A stretch of 64,000 nucleotides of DNA from Daucus carota subsp. sativus. Taxonomy: Eukaryota > Streptophyta > Magnoliopsida > Apiales > Apiaceae. The stretch is from positions 22,042,545 through 22,106,544 of the forward strand of contig NC_030386.2 in the NCBI RefSeq assembly GCF_001625215.2, given 5' to 3'. Both the position numbers and the translations under genes were made by a program. Positions within the stretch are counted from its first letter, which is position 1, and every line of letters begins with the position of its first letter. This document shows positions 60,631-64,000 of the stretch, one piece after another. A model generated the notes under the pieces. That model was given only the letters and a program-made list of their open reading frames with translations, was not told the origin of the DNA and did no database searches.

Positions 60631-63094
60631 CTATTCGGATTTGGAAACTCCCGCTTCTGGGTTTGGAGGCAACTGTTCTGTCAAAGATGAAGGGTCTGAA
60701 AGAAGGCCTAACGAAGCTTCATCTGCAACTTCCTGATGTTCCTTTGATAGAATCGGATGGCCTTCAATATCACAATCAGAAGGCTTTATTAACTGTTCTG
60801 CCTCAAAGTGCACCCAGTTTCTGTCCTTTGCAAGAATAGCAATGGAGTACAAAATGGAACCAACTATTATAACTGCACCAGTCACCAAGTATGTTTGTAT
60901 AGAGGCTAAACACATAACAAGAACGAGCAACACTGTAGGAGGCAAACAAAGCATTGCTGCACCAAATGTTTCTAAAGGAACCTTGTAAGGTCTCTGAAGA
61001 TGTGGCTTTTTGATTCTCAGATTTATAAAAGCTGCAAACTCGAGAAGCATCCCTATAGAATAGAGGAAGTTTAGAAACTCTAAAATTTCTTGAAAGCTCA
61101 TCCATGACAAGAAGATAACACCAGTAGCCGAGCACAGGATACTTATAGTTGGTGTTCCGTATTTTGACCTACAAGTTTGCAGAGAGAGAATAAATAAAGA
61201 ATCTATAGTGAAACCCCTTCAAGTAAGACATGAGAAGTACCAAATACTAAAGCACCAAAATTTGTTTATCATCATATAATTTTTTTTATTTAATGATAAT
61301 AATTATTATACTACTATGAAAAGACTTCCATATTAGCTAGGATTTTATAATGTAACAATACAATAGAATTCCATCGCCAACAAAACTATTTCTTTTAATT
61401 TTTAAAACTCAAACAATTTAATTTACGAAACAACTCTATAAAATTCCTACGATGTTTTAGAATTCAAATACATAAAGAGTCCATGTTAATATTATTAGCC
61501 AAATTCCTGTTAATATAAAGTTTAATTCAACCCCTCCCCTCACAAGATTGCAAATAAAGACGAAGAAGGTGCTGGTAACACTGTCATGACAAACATAAAC
61601 TCCGCGAGAATAAAGCCACTGCCATCATTAAAACCATTGTCTATGTTGCAGCATACAATAAAAGGATCAAAACACAAGATATTGTCACAAAAGTTTGATA
61701 ACAAATTAGTTTTGAATTAAAATTATTTAACTTAAAAGCTCCGTTAGACTTCTATATTAATTTGTCAAACAACTATTGAAACAATTATCACTACCAGACC
61801 TACAAGAACTCCAACTAGCGTTACACATACATTTACCTATTACCTATTAGACGTCTTTGTCTAATAGGTACATAAGTTTAACCAAACAATATGTAGTTGG
61901 TCGTCTTTGTCTTTAGTCTGGACAGTGTTAAAAAGTAGGCATTTCCCCTGCTCTACCATATTTTGCGATAATCTCATTGTTTCGATTCATTAATGAACTG
62001 GTGAAGTCTGAGTTCAATTTCAGTTCTAAAGAGTGTATATAATAGGCCCTCACTCTGAAAGAAACACTAAACAAACCAGTTGAACAAAACAAATGAAGCT
62101 TCAGTGATATAGTATTCACCAACCTTCTAGCAAATATAGCAGGAAGCATTCCTATCTCACTCATGCCAAGAAGTTGGAAAGAATCACTGCTCATTTCTGC
62201 TTCAAACAATCCCAGATTAGACATTGCAGCAGCTGCTTGAATCCACCACTTGAGCCAGAACCCTCCAATCAACATTCCAACTTCTGCAAAATATCCATCA
62301 CTCCAATCATTTGAATTAGTTTGGACAGCCCCCGTGCCTGCAAGCAATGGGATCAAATATGAAGTAAAAACTACTACAACGGCACCAAGGAGTGCCTTTG
62401 GGAAAGTACGACTTGGATCTTCAACCTCTCCTGCTAGCGTACTAGCCTTATCCCAGTAATTCAAATTCCAAAACATACTATTGAAGTATCCCCTCCAATC
62501 TATTTTCTTAGAATTCACAACTAACCACCGTTTAGGCCTGATACGAGGAATCGAAAGGACACCCATAACTACAAATGGCAATAGTGAGAAACTTGCAAGC
62601 AGAACAGCTGAAACCCCAACAATCTGCAAACCTCTATAATTCAAATAGGTCAAAGTAGCTGTAATTCCTAGAAGAGCTGGAATCCGAGCAATCAAATTAT
62701 TAAATATCGGTAGAGATCTCTTTAAGTAATCAAGAAACAGAACCGGATAAAGGGCATTGTCTAGAACCCCACTAAGCCATTTCCAATATCCCTCCTGAAA
62801 ACCCCAAAAAGGGCCAAAAGCTGATGATATCCAGATGACATAGCCACCATTTTTAGGAAAACTAGTGGCAAGCTCAGCTGTAATCAGAGCTTCCGGGACA
62901 CTCCAAAACAAAGGGAAAATCAAGAAACCTAGCAAAGAAAGAAGAGGACCGCCTCCTGCTTTCACTGAATCTTCTACACCAAATGGACCCCCAGATACCT
63001 CATAAAAAATCAAAGCAATTAAAGGTAACAAAGTAAGCTTTGGGTTTATCTTGGTTTCTCCATTTTCCACATTACCAACCTCTTCTTCCCCCAT
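60631..63094 (-). CDS. Polyamine/amino-acid transporter, PUT/LAT group of the APC superfamily (two exons)
   Basis: Exon 1 is 63094-62124 (323 codons plus two bases, ends GCTAGAAG before GTTGGT) and exon 2 is 61168-60631 after CAAACTTGTAG; 502 residues. The first membrane segment holds the APC substrate motif [15 protein letters not shown] (residues about 30-45); then [88 protein letters not shown] at the exon join, and [16 protein letters not shown]. About twelve membrane helices are expected, with both termini hydrophilic. Plant relatives are proton-coupled polyamine uptake transporters that also affect paraquat sensitivity, in plasma membrane, Golgi or ER. Substrate here is inferred from the family. 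No intron in the first exon, as in several relatives. Confidence 0.93.
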
Positions 63095-64000
63095 CCAAAA
63101 AGCAAGAATTCACCAACCTTTTCCCCCCCTATAATTGAATGTATACAGTACTATGATAAAAAAATCCTCAAACACTAACAAAGATTGAATCTTTACTACA
63201 ACTCTTCAAAGTTTGACCAAAGAACTCAGCAACATACAACCCAAACAATCTATTCCACAAGAATAAATCTCTTTTTCATGATTGATATATTCAAAACTGA
63301 ATGTTTGCTATAACCCTTTAAAGGGTTGATCTAGATTTCAGCAAAAATACAAACAATTGGACCATCAAAGACTGAAACTTGTCTACACAATCAAGAGCCT
63401 ATACTTAAAGGTGAGATCTTTATAGAAGTCAAAGTATCTATCTTTACAAGTACTGTATATTTAGGCACAGTAAAATCTTGCACTTACCAGCAACCAAGAA
63501 TTACTGCAGCAGTATCATGAACAAAGGGGACCAAAACATGCATACATTTGGTGGTCAATGGGTGATTGGTTATGCATGTTTCGTGTAATGAATGAGTGTA
63601 AGAGGGGGAAAGCGTAGTACTATAATTCTATTGTTGAAGAAAGTGAGAAAGAAGCATACGCCAACGCCAATGAGTTGAGTGAATAAATGACTACTCAATG
63701 CATCGTTCAAGTATGGAAAACGTTTCCAAATTATTGGGCAACGCCAACCACACACACTTTTACTTATAAAATTTATAATTTTTTTATAAATTTGCTCAGT
63801 AATATAACGATAAATTTAATCGAATAAATATTTTAACTACGTCTTTCAAAAATATATTTTTATAATTATATAAGAAATTTAAGATCAATATTTTTCTCCC
63901 ATTTTGTAAATTTTATTATAAAAATCAGTTTTTAAGATTTTGAGCTAATAAATTTACATTATAATATTATATAAAATTTGTATATTTTGCTGTACAGATC
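63095..64000. other. Promoter and upstream region of the transporter gene
   Basis: No other gene seen. The last 250 bp are strongly AT-rich. Confidence 0.5.

Overview
This window is nuclear DNA of a flowering plant, almost certainly a eudicot. The evidence is AT-rich DNA, GT-AG introns, Kunitz inhibitor, arabinogalactan, PRISE reductase and polyamine-transporter genes, and plant transposon families (Helitrons, hAT, Mutator-like, Stowaway and Tourist MITEs, a plant LINE with an RNase H tail). I cannot name the species; an asterid is a guess.

Layout. Positions 393-12532 hold a tandem segmental duplication carrying two intronless Kunitz inhibitor genes (3538-4149 and 11285-11902). Each copy was later invaded by different transposons, so each acts as the empty-site control for the other. 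Positions 13435-14939 (minus) encode a GPI-anchored arabinogalactan-type protein. Positions 16447-25083 are a gene-poor transposon zone: a MITE, two tandem Helitrons with a hAT insertion, a GC-rich-motif hAT-like element, a LINE 3' end, and a Tourist-in-Stowaway nest.

From 25446 the window is gene-rich: a plastid-type SWIB protein (25446-27189), two tandem PRISE (progesterone 5-beta-reductase/iridoid synthase-like) genes (27732-29019, with an early stop codon; 29563-30873, intact), and a RING-H2 E3 ligase on the minus strand (32461-35514). Then come a Mutator-like foldback element (36804-38367), a broken Copia fossil (about 40420-41760), a long coiled-coil repeat protein (43440-48002), a SERK-ectodomain-like secreted LRR protein (49632-52202), an Mpv17/PMP22 membrane protein (55059-58515) and a polyamine/amino-acid transporter of the PUT/LAT group (60631-63094, minus). 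Intergenic and intronic DNA between them carries Stowaway, hAT and other MITE insertions.

The genes do not form a pathway. The two local gene families (Kunitz and PRISE) are recent tandem duplicates. I found no undescribed molecular system. The most informative signals are a precisely resolvable Helitron-inside-Helitron insertion with its empty site in the paralogous segment, the PRISE copy whose stop codon could be skipped by a splice site 21 nt downstream, a SWIB exon fragment caught between the PRISE copies, and the roughly ten-fold internal repeat of the coiled-coil protein. All exon structures were read by eye from splice consensus and family knowledge; none was checked by transcript or database search.
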